Below the pieces are notes generated by a model, which ran no database searches, was not told where the DNA came from, and worked only from the letters and a program-made list of their open reading frames with translations. Both the position numbers and the translations under genes were made by a program. 64,000 bases of DNA from Sapria himalayana. Lineage: Eukaryota > Streptophyta > Magnoliopsida > Malpighiales > Rafflesiaceae. The stretch spans positions 2,357,674 to 2,421,673 of the forward strand of contig JAREIK010003431.1 in the NCBI GenBank assembly GCA_029783825.1. Reading direction: 5' to 3'. Of the stretch, positions 56,401 to 63,055 are shown piece by piece (positions within the stretch are counted from its first letter, which is position 1; each line of letters opens with the position of its first letter).

Positions 56401-59400
56401 AAACAAAAAACTAGGAGGACTTCTGTAGTTTGGACACATTTTAAAATAATAACACAATTAGATGTTAGGGGTGAGGAACATGAAATGACACAGTGCAAAT
56501 ATTGTATGCGACTTTTAACATGCAAGAGTACATGTGGGACTGGGCACCTAAAGAGGCATGCTGAAATATGCTCCAAAAAACATGGACCGTTAGATCCTAG
56601 GCAAACCCAACTTGGCACTACATTTTTTGAGACTGGATCGAGTTCAGTCTCAAAGTTTACTCCCTTCGTATACTCCAGCGAGTTGGGTAGGGACGACATG
56701 GCCAGGCTCATCACATTGATCGGTCTTCCGATCAGATTTTCGGAAGATCCGAGGGTAGTGCGCATCATGCAGACTTATTTTCAGCCATTCTATCGTAGGA
56801 TTCCTAGGTCCACATCTAGGAGTGACATACTAAAGATATATAAGTTAGAAAAACAAAAAATAATTAAGGAATTTTTGGCATTTAGTGGAGGGTCTCCGTG
56901 ACGTCCGATATATGGACATGTCACGATGATTCTTCTTATGCATGTATCACTAGTCATTATGTCGATTCAAACTGGACAATAAATAAAAAAATATTAGGAT
57001 TCACAGAGATTCTTCATCCTCATGATGGCCCGGCCATTTTTGAGTGTATGATGAAAATATTTAGGGAATATAAAATTCAAAATAAAATTTTTAGTGTCAC
57101 TTTCGATAATGCTGCGAATAATGGAGTAGCGATCAATATGTTTGTTAGGAATATTAGAGACGCACCTTTAGGAGAGATATTTCATGTCAGATGCATGTGT
57201 CATGTTATTAACCTGATTGTTCAAGCGGGTATGAAGGTGTGTTCCCCCGCGTTGGAAAATATACGCAATGCACTCAAGTATATTCGCACTCCTCGCAGAC
57301 TACAAGAGTTTGATAATCTCTGTTTGTCTGCGAATCTTAAGAAGAAGAAATTCCAATCTGATGTGAGACATCGTTGGAATTACACGTACCTGATGTTGGA
57401 ATCATGTGTTGGATACGAACACGTGATATCCGACTACGTCAATAGTAAGAGTGGCGAACTTATTGTTGACGACACTGACTGGGATTCAGGAATTTCATTT
57501 ATGAAATTCCTGAAGATATTTTATGACACGACGAACATGTGTTCGTCGGTTTATACGCCCACCACTTGCATTGCACTCCGTTGCATATGCAACATTAGTA
57601 GCATGTTTAGGATGTATCGAGCGGACCCGACGCTCACCCATATGGTTGCAGAGATGGAGACCAAGTACCTGAAGTACTGGTCCACCATTCCATCTCTTTA
57701 TTGCCTCGCAGCATGCATGGACCCTAGGGCTAAGGTGGAAGGGGTTGAAAACACCCTGACTTTCATTTCCTCGTGCATGAACCTGGAAGAGCCACCTGAA
57801 GGGTTCATTTACGAGAAGTTGACAGACCTATATACATACTACGATACTAGGTATGGTGGTGGTGGTGTTGAGACTGTGAGTACGGACACATATACCTTGT
57901 TCGGAGATGACGCTTATTCCATTAACCTAGCGAGGGGGAAACGTAGGGGTGGACCTTCACATAGGAGCGAGCTGTCTCGGTACTTAGATACCGATTACTG
58001 CTCAATCCTATCACCTTCTGACAATAAGAATCTTGATTTATTACAGTGGTGGAAATCATATGAGTCCGCCTATCCCGTGCTATCTAGGATGGCACGGGAT
58101 CTACTGACTCCTCCGGTGTCGAGCGTAACATCGGAGTCTGCTTTTTTTGTTGCAGTGAACGTGATTTCGGATAGGAGATCGAGATTACGTCCAGATATGG
58201 TTGAGGCTTTGGCATGTTTGAAGGATTGGGAGGAATCGAGATTTAGCATCAGTGATCGTGCTGAAGCTGGGACTATGACAGACACTGCAGTCGCATCCAC
58301 ATCCACTACGATGGCGGAGGAGCTGATTGCCGATGATGATGACCCATATGATACTGATCTTGATTTTGCGGCTGATGATTCTCATTATATGCCGCTTGAC
58401 GATTGATGCTCATCTGCTCTTTTTTTTCGATATTTTTTTTTTATTTATACGCTTTGTTTGTACTTTGTATTATACGTTGTGTTGAAGTTGAAACTTATAC
58501 TTTTTTTTTCGGAGTATTGGTTTCAAAAGCATGAATGGTAATTTTTATTTGCGTAGTTTAAATTTTTTTTAATTAAAATTTTTACTAACTTAATGTATTT
58601 AATTATTAATTTAAGATTTAAATATTATTTTAAAATTTATTAACTTTAAATCTTAATATTTAATTAATACATTATAATATAAAAAAATACTAAACTTAAT
58701 TGAAAAAAAAAATAAATTTTCTAATTTTTTTTTACATACTTACATTTAATTTTAAATGTAATATTTTTTACAAAAAATTTTATTTTTTATTTATTACATA
58801 AACTTAAATAAAGATAAACAGAAAATTAATAAAAAAATTTTAAAAAAAAAAAAATTTTTTTATATTCTGCCAAGTCAAAGTGCCAAGTGCCAAGCACGGG
58901 CCGTGTGCCCATGCCCGTGCTTGGCTGTTGCGTGTTGCCTGTTGGCTGATGGCTCCCGGGACCTGGACCCCGGTTGAGCAAACGTGCCCGAGCGGGCCGG
59001 GCACGGCACGGCCTCGCCGTGCCCACGGGCCGTGCCGTGCCCGACTTTAAAATACCGTGCCGTGCCGGGCACGGCACGGTAGCACGGCGGGGCACGTGAA
59101 AAATGGGCCGTGCCGTGCTGGGCCGGCCCGTTTGACACCTCTAGTCAGATATCAATTGTTAATAGCTAACTTATAAATTTTAAATCATTTATGTATAATT
59201 TTAATTGTGTTTGATATTTGTTTAGAATTTTTTTTAAGCTTATTGATAAATATATAATCTAAAATTTTTGTTATTTGTTATTTGCTATTAGTCTTAAAGT
59301 ATTTTAATATATCACTTATATTATTTAATATGAGAGAAATTATTTTTATTCTCATTTATACTATTAAGTTATTTATATGAGACATATACCTAACGTGAAA

Positions 59401-62400
59401 AATATTACTTAATGTTCTTTCTTTAATGATTTTCATAAATATATTAATTGCGACATCATTATTTAAAATATTATCGAATATAATACTAAAAATTTTATTT
59501 TGAATATCATATTTAGTAAAGATTCTCGACAGATACTCATATATGGGCAGATCATCACGAGAATTGATTTTTCACAAAATCATAATTTTTTGATTTAATT
59601 TTCACTAAAAATTAACATAATGGAGGGTGATCCATATTAATGCATTGTTATTGTAATTAGTTTAGATGACATATATTACAGAGATCATTACATTGTATTT
59701 TCTAAGTTTGTTATTATTAGTTGTTATTTTTAATTTAAAATAATTTTTAATATATATATTTTTGGTTAACATAAGAATTTTATAGGTGAGCTAAAAATAG
59801 GCCAATGAATTTGAAGTTGATTTTTTGGTTAACATAAGAATTTCATAAAAACATTCATGCTAAAAATTAATTTTGTCTTGTCTTCTTTTTTAAATTAATT
59901 AGTATAAATTATAATGATCAATAAATTTTAAATTAATCTAACTTTAAAAAATTTACTGCTTAATTAAGTTTATTTGTAATCTAATACATAATATTTTTTA
60001 GTACATTGATCGGATTAACTCTTAAGGTAGACAATGTCATCAATATTCTTACATGTATATTTATTTTTTATAATATTTATAATATTGAATATTAATCAAT
60101 ATTTCTAGAATTTTTATTTTTAATTATGTTAAAGTGTATTTACACTAATAAAATTTATTTATTTTATATTTTTTTTTGGGAGCATTAGTTGAGATTCTGA
60201 GAGAAAATCTAATTTTGGTCTCGTGATATTTGGTCGGATTATTATTGTTATTATTATTATTATATATGTTTAAGTTTAATTTATTTTCATAATATTTATT
60301 ACTTGTTATTTTTTGTATTGTAAAAAAGAAATAAGAGATAAAATTAAGTATTTTATAATTTTTTTACTTTTTATTAATTAATTAATTAATTATCTAAAAA
60401 ATATTTTATTAAAATTAAATATACTCAACCCAATGCATACTTTTATTTTATATGGGCAGCAAATGTTTTTTCAGTCTCGCGTTGTATGCTAGTGTCTAAG
60501 TCGTAGTTTTGTCAAATTAAAATTATAAATATAAAAAAATCTGGGCAAAATGACAACACAGATGACACTGATGATTCTAAAAATTTCAAAAATAAAAAAG
60601 AGAATTAAGAGGATATTATATGAGATTATAGATAAACTGTAAAAATAAAATATATTAATATATTATTTATAGATTTTTTAAATTAAAAACAAATATATAT
60701 AAGGCTAGAAATTTGATTGCCATCGGATTTCATCCAAAGAGCCATTTGATTATATCTAATGGCTGAAAAAAATTATAATTTTTTATGGCTGACAGGACAA
60801 CGACATGCACTGTCTTGCCGGGGGCCCCTCCACTGGGGCAGGCCACTGTAGCACAGCCTTGTTAGTGACCTTAAGACGTGGGGGAGGCTGGCTTGGCTTC
60901 GGCCTATCAGGCTCTTGGCTATGGCCTAGGCGCCTAGCCTAGCCTAGGGTGGGCTGTTGCCACCGTGCTGGTACGTCACGGCTCAGGAGAACACCCCGCC
61001 GTGTTCGGCAGAGCTTAAAAAATCACTCTTGACTGCACTTACACATTTCTTCCCATTCACGCTCTCTTCACTCAACTTATTTCTCAACAGATCATATAAC
61101 GGATAACTTTTTTTTGATGTCCACAGCCTCGTGCAATAATCCTAATGTACAAGCGCACCTCCATTGTGTATCTTCGCACATAGCCCTTGTTCACAGGTCA
61201 CAATACACACTTTCACACAATGCACACACCCTACTGCACATGCACGGCTCCATTCTGCATACCTTCACCCACTTCCATCGCACACATTCACATCCTATGT
61301 CTACCCACATGTGTTGATGTTTTTCTGCATCAATGCACTCTGCATATACGTCGATCAAGTGGGCGTCAACATCACACACACATGCTTTTCGCTACTTCGA
61401 TGCAAACAGGGGGTTGGCATTGTTGTTAAAGTGGGGTTGGTGCAGCTCGATTGTATTTCATATGAAGAAAAACTAGGTTTTTTATTTTCTTGGGTCACCT
61501 CTCCGTTGATACCATGCTGAAGAAATGATAAATTTCATTAACCTTTAAAAAGTACAAAAAACATATGTGTGTGTATGACTATGCTCGAGACAACTCACCT
61601 AATGATTACTCTCATTCAATGGAAAAAAAATAATTGCTAAAATAAACAATAAATCTCAATTGGAGTATTTGTCTAAATTAAATCTATCTAAAATCTAAAT
61701 TAAGAACTTCTAAATTAAATTGTGAATTTTAGTCATCAACGGCGTGGTAGTTTGATTGGCAGGTTGTCAAATTCACTTATCCTTGGAGGCTGTGAGTTAG
61801 ATCCACATGAGTTATCATCAACTACTTGGACAGGAAACTGCACCTCTTAGGGTATAGGTGGTCTGCCCTTGGCTCAATTAGGCCAAGGGATGCCACCTGG
61901 TTAAAAAATGTTGAATTCCAGTCTTGAAGTCGGGCCTATATGTTAGCTTATCTTTTTTGGAATATATATAAATCAAAAGTATTTCTTAGATTTTAGTTAA
62001 TTTCATTGAGAGAGATTTATAGTACTTATGCATTAAAAGTATATATATTCCAAAAAAGATAGACTGGCAATTGAGGTTTATATTTTTTTTGTTATTAGTG
62101 TTTAGTTCTCATCCTTTTTATTTTTCTTATTATATTGTATGCAGACGTTATGGATTGTTGGGATTAAATGGGTGTGGAAAATCAACACTATTGAACGCCT
62201 TAGGGCATCGAGAGCTTCCGATTCCAGAGCACATGGATATATATCATCTGACATGCGAGATTGAAGCATCAGATTTGTCTGCACTTGATGCTGTGATATG
62301 CTGTGATGATGAGAGATTAAAATTGGAGAAGGAAGCTGAGATCCTGTTGTCACAGGTACTTGGAAGCAGCTACTACGTTGGGTTTTATGAAGTTGTACAC

Positions 62401-62682
62401 GGTACATTTTTCTTGAGATCTAAGGTGTTCTTTTTCCGTGGATGTAGGATGACGGGGGTGGAGAAACTCTTGAACGTATTTATGAACGTTTGGAAGCTTT
62501 GGATGTATCAACAGCTGAAAAGCGTGCTGCTCAAATCTTGTATGGCCTTGGTTTTGATAAGAAAATGCAGGAAAAGAAAACACGAGATTTTTCTGGTGGT
62601 TGGAGAATGAGAATTGCATTAGCTCGCGCATTGTTCATCAACCCAACTATTCTCTTGCTTGACGAACCAACAAATCATCTCG
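35280..62682 (+). CDS. ABCF1: ABC transporter F family member 1 (ABCF2/ARB1-like ATPase), 5' part
   Basis: ABCF proteins are soluble ATPases with two nucleotide-binding domains and no membrane domain. In eukaryotes the ARB1/ABCF2 group acts with ribosomes (biogenesis and translation). Four exons join in frame: 35280-35486, 51289-51362, 62145-62355 and 62448-62682. The 242 encoded residues hold a Lys/Ala-rich basic N-terminus (1-25), the conserved [14 protein letters not shown] segment, the start of domain 1, Walker [10 protein letters not shown] (100-108), the signature FSGGW (212-216, with W in place of Q, normal for this family) and Walker B LLLDEP with D236 and E237. The start ATG has A at -3 and G at +4. 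A full protein is about 600 residues, so roughly 60% lies beyond 64000. A cysteine replaces the usual arginine in [10 protein letters not shown]. No stop or frameshift breaks the visible exons. Confidence 0.93.
36295..36714. mobile_element. Decayed non-autonomous hAT element, about 420 bp
   Basis: The left end TAGAATTGTCAAATGAGTTG and the right end TTGATACCTTTA are eroded forms of the family's TAGAGGTGTCAAA terminus. The flanks do not form a clear duplication. The interior (36480-36655) is a small minisatellite built on variants of 'TGATCATGTTGGGTCATGCT'. Confidence 0.55.
36780..38550 (-). mobile_element. Decayed hAT transposon (old copy 5), minus strand
   Basis: A GC-richer end at about 36800-36990 precedes reversed transposase sequence. 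The block at 37065-37135 ('gactttgaaggagttactaaatcatat..ttagatagcatgag') is homologous to the dimerisation region. The 'gtgggagtgtatgtaaatgaatatat' block at 37460 corresponds to the VYTPTT region, and 38380-38410 to the BED-finger side. It is heavily AT-drifted, with no open frame worth naming. Confidence 0.65.
38551..39917. other. AT-rich DNA, probably the 5' side of hAT copy 5 and retroelement debris
   Basis: Weak similarity to the 5' untranslated region of the other hAT copies near 38570-38650. The remainder is over 75% A+T and carries no recognisable gene. Confidence 0.35.
39918..40419. mobile_element. Non-autonomous hAT element, 502 bp, with target-site duplication
   Basis: The ends TAGAGGTGTCAATCGGGCC and GGCCTGTTTGACACTTCTA form the family's inverted repeats. 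The flanks AAAAGTAC (39910-39917) and AAAAGTAA (40420-40427) match at 7 of 8 positions. The whole element is very GC-rich against an AT-rich background, with many GGCACGGCACGG-type subterminal repeats and a strong hairpin at 40162-40199. The open frames within it reflect composition and are not genes. Confidence 0.9.
40162..40199. other. GC-rich hairpin inside the non-autonomous hAT
   Basis: Arms of 16 bp around GACCGCGGGTCGGGTC, with a 6-base loop TGATTC and one mismatch. The same stem with a different loop occurs at 55744-55779 in the coding hAT. Confidence 0.85.
40430..42860. other. Unassigned AT-rich DNA
   Basis: No gene recognised. The region includes small open stretches at 41077-41280 (minus) and 42040-42231 (plus) without known motifs. 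A short tandem array at about 41900-42015 (unit about 40 bp, containing 'ACTTAGATTCTT') and a patch of 'tcatatttaatcatattta' units at 42420-42495 are the only regular structures. Confidence 0.4.
42880..43480 (-). pseudogene. Ty1/copia reverse transcriptase fragment, minus strand
   Basis: The open stretch 43258-43473 reads [20 protein letters not shown], then [20 protein letters not shown]. This is the classic copia motif 'EVYM.QP.GF....VC.L.K.LYGLKQAPR.W'. The next stretch (42880-43146) continues towards the palm and connection region in another frame. It is decayed, with stops and frameshifts. Confidence 0.85.
43500..44200. other. No gene recognised
   Basis: AT-rich intron DNA without recognisable coding or element ends. 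Confidence 0.4.
44200..46520 (-). mobile_element. Decayed hAT transposon (old copy 6), minus strand
   Basis: Reversed transposase sequence runs from a C-terminal block at 44340-44420, through the VYTPTT region near 44890-44930, to the BED side near 45870-45900. The 5' untranslated region around 46225-46300 ('tctgatggttgtcggatttc..gagccattggatt') has counterparts at 60715-60770 and in the younger copy at 55855-55900. A GC-rich end at 46330-46510 closes it. No terminal duplication was found. Confidence 0.7.
46660..46870 (+). pseudogene. hAT transposase C-terminal fragment of a different lineage
   Basis: The + strand open stretch reads [15 protein letters not shown], then after a variable part [20 protein letters not shown] and LSPKNG. 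This follows the RICESLEEPER/Ac-like hAT dimerisation pattern 'FDVL.WW..N...YP.L..MARDIL....S..SAFS..G..L...RSSLSP'. Its orientation and wording differ from the dominant family here, so it is a separate insertion scrap. Confidence 0.65.
46871..48900. other. Unassigned AT-rich intron DNA
   Basis: No gene recognised. Several small open stretches (for example 47076-47282) show no known motifs. A short TA-rich palindromic patch is at 48047-48073. Confidence 0.4.
48900..49680 (+). pseudogene. Ty1/copia reverse transcriptase fragment, plus strand
   Basis: Around 49220-49310 the translation gives [20 protein letters not shown], as in the copia 'W..RFD.F....GF.RS..D' motif. Near 49490-49550 it gives [16 protein letters not shown], the highly characteristic 'ISQ.KY..DIL..F' segment. 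The catalytic YVDD region between them is eroded and crosses frames. Its limits are approximate. Confidence 0.7.
50014..50440 (+). repeat. Tandem duplication, unit about 227 bp
   Basis: The block from AATGTTCTTGTCATCATATC at 50014 recurs from 50241 (AATGTACTTGTCTCGTATTA). Long shared stretches include 'atgtgattaa.aattaaa.tactaat' and 'ttagtatttgtataatcaca'. It is AT-rich and non-coding, in intron 1. Confidence 0.8.
50441..51288. other. 3' end of intron 1, no element recognised
   Basis: Likely original intron DNA. It contains one strong pyrimidine-tract acceptor look-alike ending at 50940 (CTGTCTTGCAG) that is not followed by family coding sequence, before the real acceptor at 51288. Confidence 0.5.
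51289..51362 (+). CDS. ABCF1: ABCF1 exon 2
   Basis: 74 nt, from [13 protein letters not shown] to ELELNYG and the first two bases of an Arg codon (AG). The acceptor is TTGTTGCAG|ATT and the donor GGCAG|GTTTGA, phase 2. The next exon supplies A, so the codon is AGA. This is the first beta-strand region of nucleotide-binding domain 1. Confidence 0.95.
51890..52340. mobile_element. GC-richer hAT terminal fragments (decayed)
   Basis: Words such as TGGGTTATGCTGGGTCATAT, GGGTCAAGTTG and 'agcctggactagcataatttagctagggg' match the eroded terminal regions of the family (compare 7740-7810). A second patch at 52120-52320 may belong to it. No duplication was found. Confidence 0.4.
52341..53160. other. 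Unassigned DNA with a two-copy tandem repeat
   Basis: AT-rich sequence with a GC-richer patch at 52660-52900. There, an approximately 51-bp unit ('agaggttcgc..agtggta.tagatgctcatggtggtgg') is repeated twice at 52713-52805. The open stretch 52578-52781 across it is low complexity and unrecognised. Confidence 0.5.
53165..54065 (-). mobile_element. hAT remnant (old copy 7), 3' part, minus strand
   Basis: The left end (AAAGGTGTCAAATGGGTC) is a good family terminus. It is followed by a GC-richer subterminal part, an AT-rich 3' region, and reversed transposase C-terminal sequence at about 53740-54040 ('catcatgtgatagaataaaataatac' corresponds to 1365-1400). The remainder is missing beyond 54065. 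Confidence 0.65.
54066..54478. mobile_element. Non-autonomous hAT element, about 413 bp
   Basis: The ends AATGTGTCAAAAAGGCCGGG and ACCCATTTGACACAT pair as family-type inverted repeats. The flanks ATACTTAT and ATACCTTG agree at 5 of 8 positions, so the duplication is weak. The interior is GC-rich with words such as GGCACGACATG. It sits between two minus-strand hAT remnants. Confidence 0.6.
54487..55225 (-). mobile_element. hAT remnant (old copy 8), 3' part, minus strand
   Basis: The terminus CGTGTCAAACGGGCCGTGC is followed by a subterminal region and an AT-rich stretch collinear with 7650-8350 in copy 2, including the 'ccaatgctacttggtatgagtatgcaactaat' block. Reversed transposase C-terminus occurs at 55070-55150. 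The homology stops at about 55225 and resumes beyond the younger hAT at 59144, with about 700 bp of transposase missing. Confidence 0.75.
55226..55437 (+). repeat. 'GATATATCGG' repeat block, two units of about 106 bp
   Basis: Two head-to-tail units each run from a CAAAGAT word through several GGATATATTGG/GATATATCGG words. They start at about 55226 and 55332. At least nine variants of the 10-base word occur in 210 bp. It is unlike its hAT surroundings and lies between copy 8 and the younger hAT. Confidence 0.75.
55661..55704. other. Overlapping perfect palindromes of GAGTC/GACTC
   Basis: CGTGAGTCGCGACTCACG (55661-55678) is a perfect 18-bp palindrome. Overlapping its last base, 55678-55704 has perfect 13-bp arms (GAGTCACGACTCA and its complement) around one central C. 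Confidence 0.9.
55744..55779. other. Perfect GC-rich hairpin in the coding hAT
   Basis: 15-bp arms, ACCGCGGGTCGGGTC and its exact complement, around a CAAACA loop. It is the counterpart of the hairpin at 40162-40199. Confidence 0.9.
56284..56901 (+). CDS. hAT transposase, N-terminal part (BED zinc finger), frame broken at the end
   Basis: 205 codons from the first ATG in a good leader context. Residues about 47-100 form a BED-type finger with C71, C74, H88 and H92, plus WTHF and CKYC...GHLKRH, which binds element ends in hAT transposases. Conserved [16 protein letters not shown] and the Lys-rich IYKLEKQKI segment follow. The frame ends at TGA 56899-56901, at the point where the next frame (-1) continues with VTSDIW. 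Compared with the aligned decayed copy at 9585-9630, one base appears to be missing in 56890-56897 (GGGTCTCC). Confidence 0.9.
   Translation: MTNSPNTNLNFENENVSVTQTSVAPETLVSPVISAQSSKKQKTRRTSVVWTHFKIITQLDVRGEEHEMTQCKYCMRLLTCKSTCGTGHLKRHAEICSKKHGPLDPRQTQLGTTFFETGSSSVSKFTPFVYSSELGRDDMARLITLIGLPIRFSEDPRVVRIMQTYFQPFYRRIPRSTSRSDILKIYKLEKQKIIKEFLAFSGGSP
56898..58406 (+). CDS. hAT transposase, catalytic and dimerisation part
   Basis: About 502 codons open in the -1 frame relative to the N-terminal part. It begins in mid-protein, and the GTG is not a real start. The hAT RNase H-like triad is visible: D4 in TSDIW, D70 in [11 protein letters not shown] and E413 in TSESAF. The insertion domain contains [11 protein letters not shown] (96-106), and a conserved CMDPRAK region follows. 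The C-terminal dimerisation region has [20 protein letters not shown] and [20 protein letters not shown]. The glycine-rich SESAFS.GGR.IS motif is altered here to FFVAVNVIS, which may weaken activity. The tail is acidic. Confidence 0.92.
   Translation: MTSDIWTCHDDSSYACITSHYVDSNWTINKKILGFTEILHPHDGPAIFECMMKIFREYKIQNKIFSVTFDNAANNGVAINMFVRNIRDAPLGEIFHVRCMCHVINLIVQAGMKVCSPALENIRNALKYIRTPRRLQEFDNLCLSANLKKKKFQSDVRHRWNYTYLMLESCVGYEHVISDYVNSKSGELIVDDTDWDSGISFMKFLKIFYDTTNMCSSVYTPTTCIALRCICNISSMFRMYRADPTLTHMVAEMETKYLKYWSTIPSLYCLAACMDPRAKVEGVENTLTFISSCMNLEEPPEGFIYEKLTDLYTYYDTRYGGGGVETVSTDTYTLFGDDAYSINLARGKRRGGPSHRSELSRYLDTDYCSILSPSDNKNLDLLQWWKSYESAYPVLSRMARDLLTPPVSSVTSESAFFVAVNVISDRRSRLRPDMVEALACLKDWEESRFSISDRAEAGTMTDTAVASTSTTMAEELIADDDDPYDTDLDFAADDSHYMPLDD
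58407..58865. other. AT-rich 3' untranslated region of the coding hAT
   Basis: Nearly pure A+T between the transposase stop and the GC-rich right subterminal repeats. It probably holds the transposase polyadenylation signals. The older copies have an equivalent AT-rich zone. Confidence 0.7.
59144..61010 (-). mobile_element. hAT remnant (old copy 8 continued), 5' part, minus strand
   Basis: Sequence collinear with 24645-25540 and 9087-10000 resumes immediately after the younger element. It includes the 'tactcatatatggg.agatcatca.gag' block at 59530 and the BED side near 60005-60060. The 5' untranslated block at 60715-60770 matches 46225-46300. A GC-rich end (60790-61010) closes it, but no terminal repeat was recognised. 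Confidence 0.7.
61011..61735. other. No gene recognised; C/A-rich stretch
   Basis: 61030-61410 is C/A-rich with many CACA words. It carries three overlapping open stretches (the longest, 61164-61520, is 118 codons) of low-complexity His/Thr/Cys-rich peptide, with no known motif and no splice support. I do not call a gene. Confidence 0.5.
61740..61945 (+). mobile_element. Possible tRNA-derived SINE (weak)
   Basis: TAGTTTGATTGG at 61748 resembles a tRNA A box, and GAGTTAGATCC at 61792 resembles a B box, at about the usual spacing. The following 150 bp is a GC-moderate body. Neither box is perfect, and no flanking duplication or terminal run was identified. Confidence 0.25.
61949..62061. repeat. 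Perfect foldback, 22-bp arms, 69-bp loop
   Basis: The arm at 61949-61970 (TATC, T6, GG, AATATATATA) is exactly complementary to 62040-62061. The right arm ends 83 bp before exon 3. Pairing does not extend cleanly outside the arms, and no target duplication is evident. Confidence 0.9.
62145..62355 (+). CDS. ABCF1: ABCF1 exon 3 (Walker A)
   Basis: 211 nt. The first base completes the split Arg codon, followed by 70 codons from [19 protein letters not shown] to AEILLSQ. The acceptor is TTGTATGCAG|A and the donor CACAG|GTACTT, phase 0. It carries Walker A and the [11 protein letters not shown] segment typical of ABCF2/ARB1-like proteins. Confidence 0.96.
62356..62447 (+). other. ABCF1: ABCF1 intron 3 (92 bp)
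   Basis: GTACTT...GGATGTAG. A compact intron; reading through it would shift into stop codons. It is placed by joining SQ to DDGGGE, the expected family order. Confidence 0.92.
62448..62682 (+). CDS. ABCF1: ABCF1 exon 4 (signature and Walker B)
   Basis: 78 codons plus one base, from [19 protein letters not shown] through [16 protein letters not shown] to [10 protein letters not shown]. The donor is CTCG|GTATGC, phase 1. The following exon should supply the rest of an Asp codon; it is not in the window. Confidence 0.96.
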
Positions 62683-62811
62683 GTATGCTTCAACTGAGCT
62701 GTTGCCGACAATTTTTTGTCTTTTTTTTTTTATTCATCATACTCTTGATTATTTCTAGTCACTTTGTTTCTCACACATGGTTACTTGTTTGCTGATTTTT
62801 TCATGTGGGAA

Positions 62812-63055
62812 TAGAGGTGTCAAATGGGCCGGGCAGCTTGAGCCTGACTTGGCCATGCCTATCAGGCTGAACCGTGCTCCACCCTTCCGACCCTCTGACC
62901 CCGAGGTCAGAGCCTGACTTTCCCTCGGTCCAGTGATTCGACCCGACCCATCGATTCCTTTTCCTCAGTGTGAGCATGAGGGCCAAGGGCTCCAGAAGTC
63001 GAAGCTTCTGGAACCTGCGACCGTTTGGGTCAGTTTGACCGTTAATGTCATTTTT
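62812..63055. mobile_element. hAT left-end fragment
   Basis: TAGAGGTGTCAAATGGGCCGG begins a GC-rich stretch that shares GATTCGACCCGACC with the element at 39918-40419 but lacks the full hairpin. No matching right end was found, so it is truncated or very diverged. Confidence 0.6.

Larger units (their letters stand above)
55467..59143 (+). mobile_element. Coding hAT transposon, 3.7 kb, nearly intact
   Basis: The termini TAGAGGTGTCAAACGGGCC and GGCCCGTTTGACACCTCTA are perfect inverted repeats over 19 bp. Both subterminal regions are GC-rich arrays of GGCACGG/CGTGCC. The 5' untranslated part has palindromes at 55661-55704 and a 15-bp-arm hairpin at 55744-55779. The transposase lies at 56284-58406 in two overlapping frames. 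The flanks GTCTTAAT and GTCAGATA share only 4 of 8 bases, so no clean duplication exists. It is nested in an older, oppositely oriented copy (54487-61010), in sense with ABCF1. Confidence 0.92.
51363..62144 (+). other. ABCF1: ABCF1 intron 2 (10.8 kb)
   Basis: It starts GTTTGA and ends TTGTATGCAG after a long T-rich tract. It holds GC-rich hAT scraps, two older minus-strand hAT copies, a non-autonomous element and the 3.7-kb coding hAT. A perfect foldback lies near its 3' end. 51363-51890 shows no recognisable element. Confidence 0.9.

Noticed and set aside
56130..56768. A 212-codon minus-strand open frame.
   Set aside because: It is the antisense shadow of the transposase N-terminal region and leader. 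No known motif, and the sense strand carries the BED finger.
61497..61516. GATACCATGC, the complement of a TGGTATCA primer site, hinting at a minus-strand LTR retrotransposon.
   Set aside because: No LTR pair or gag/pol sequence was recognised on either side. Eight bases alone are weak.
61164..61520. A 118-codon plus-strand open frame.
   Set aside because: C/A-rich composition with three overlapping frames, no recognised domain, and a position inside intron 2 make a gene unlikely.
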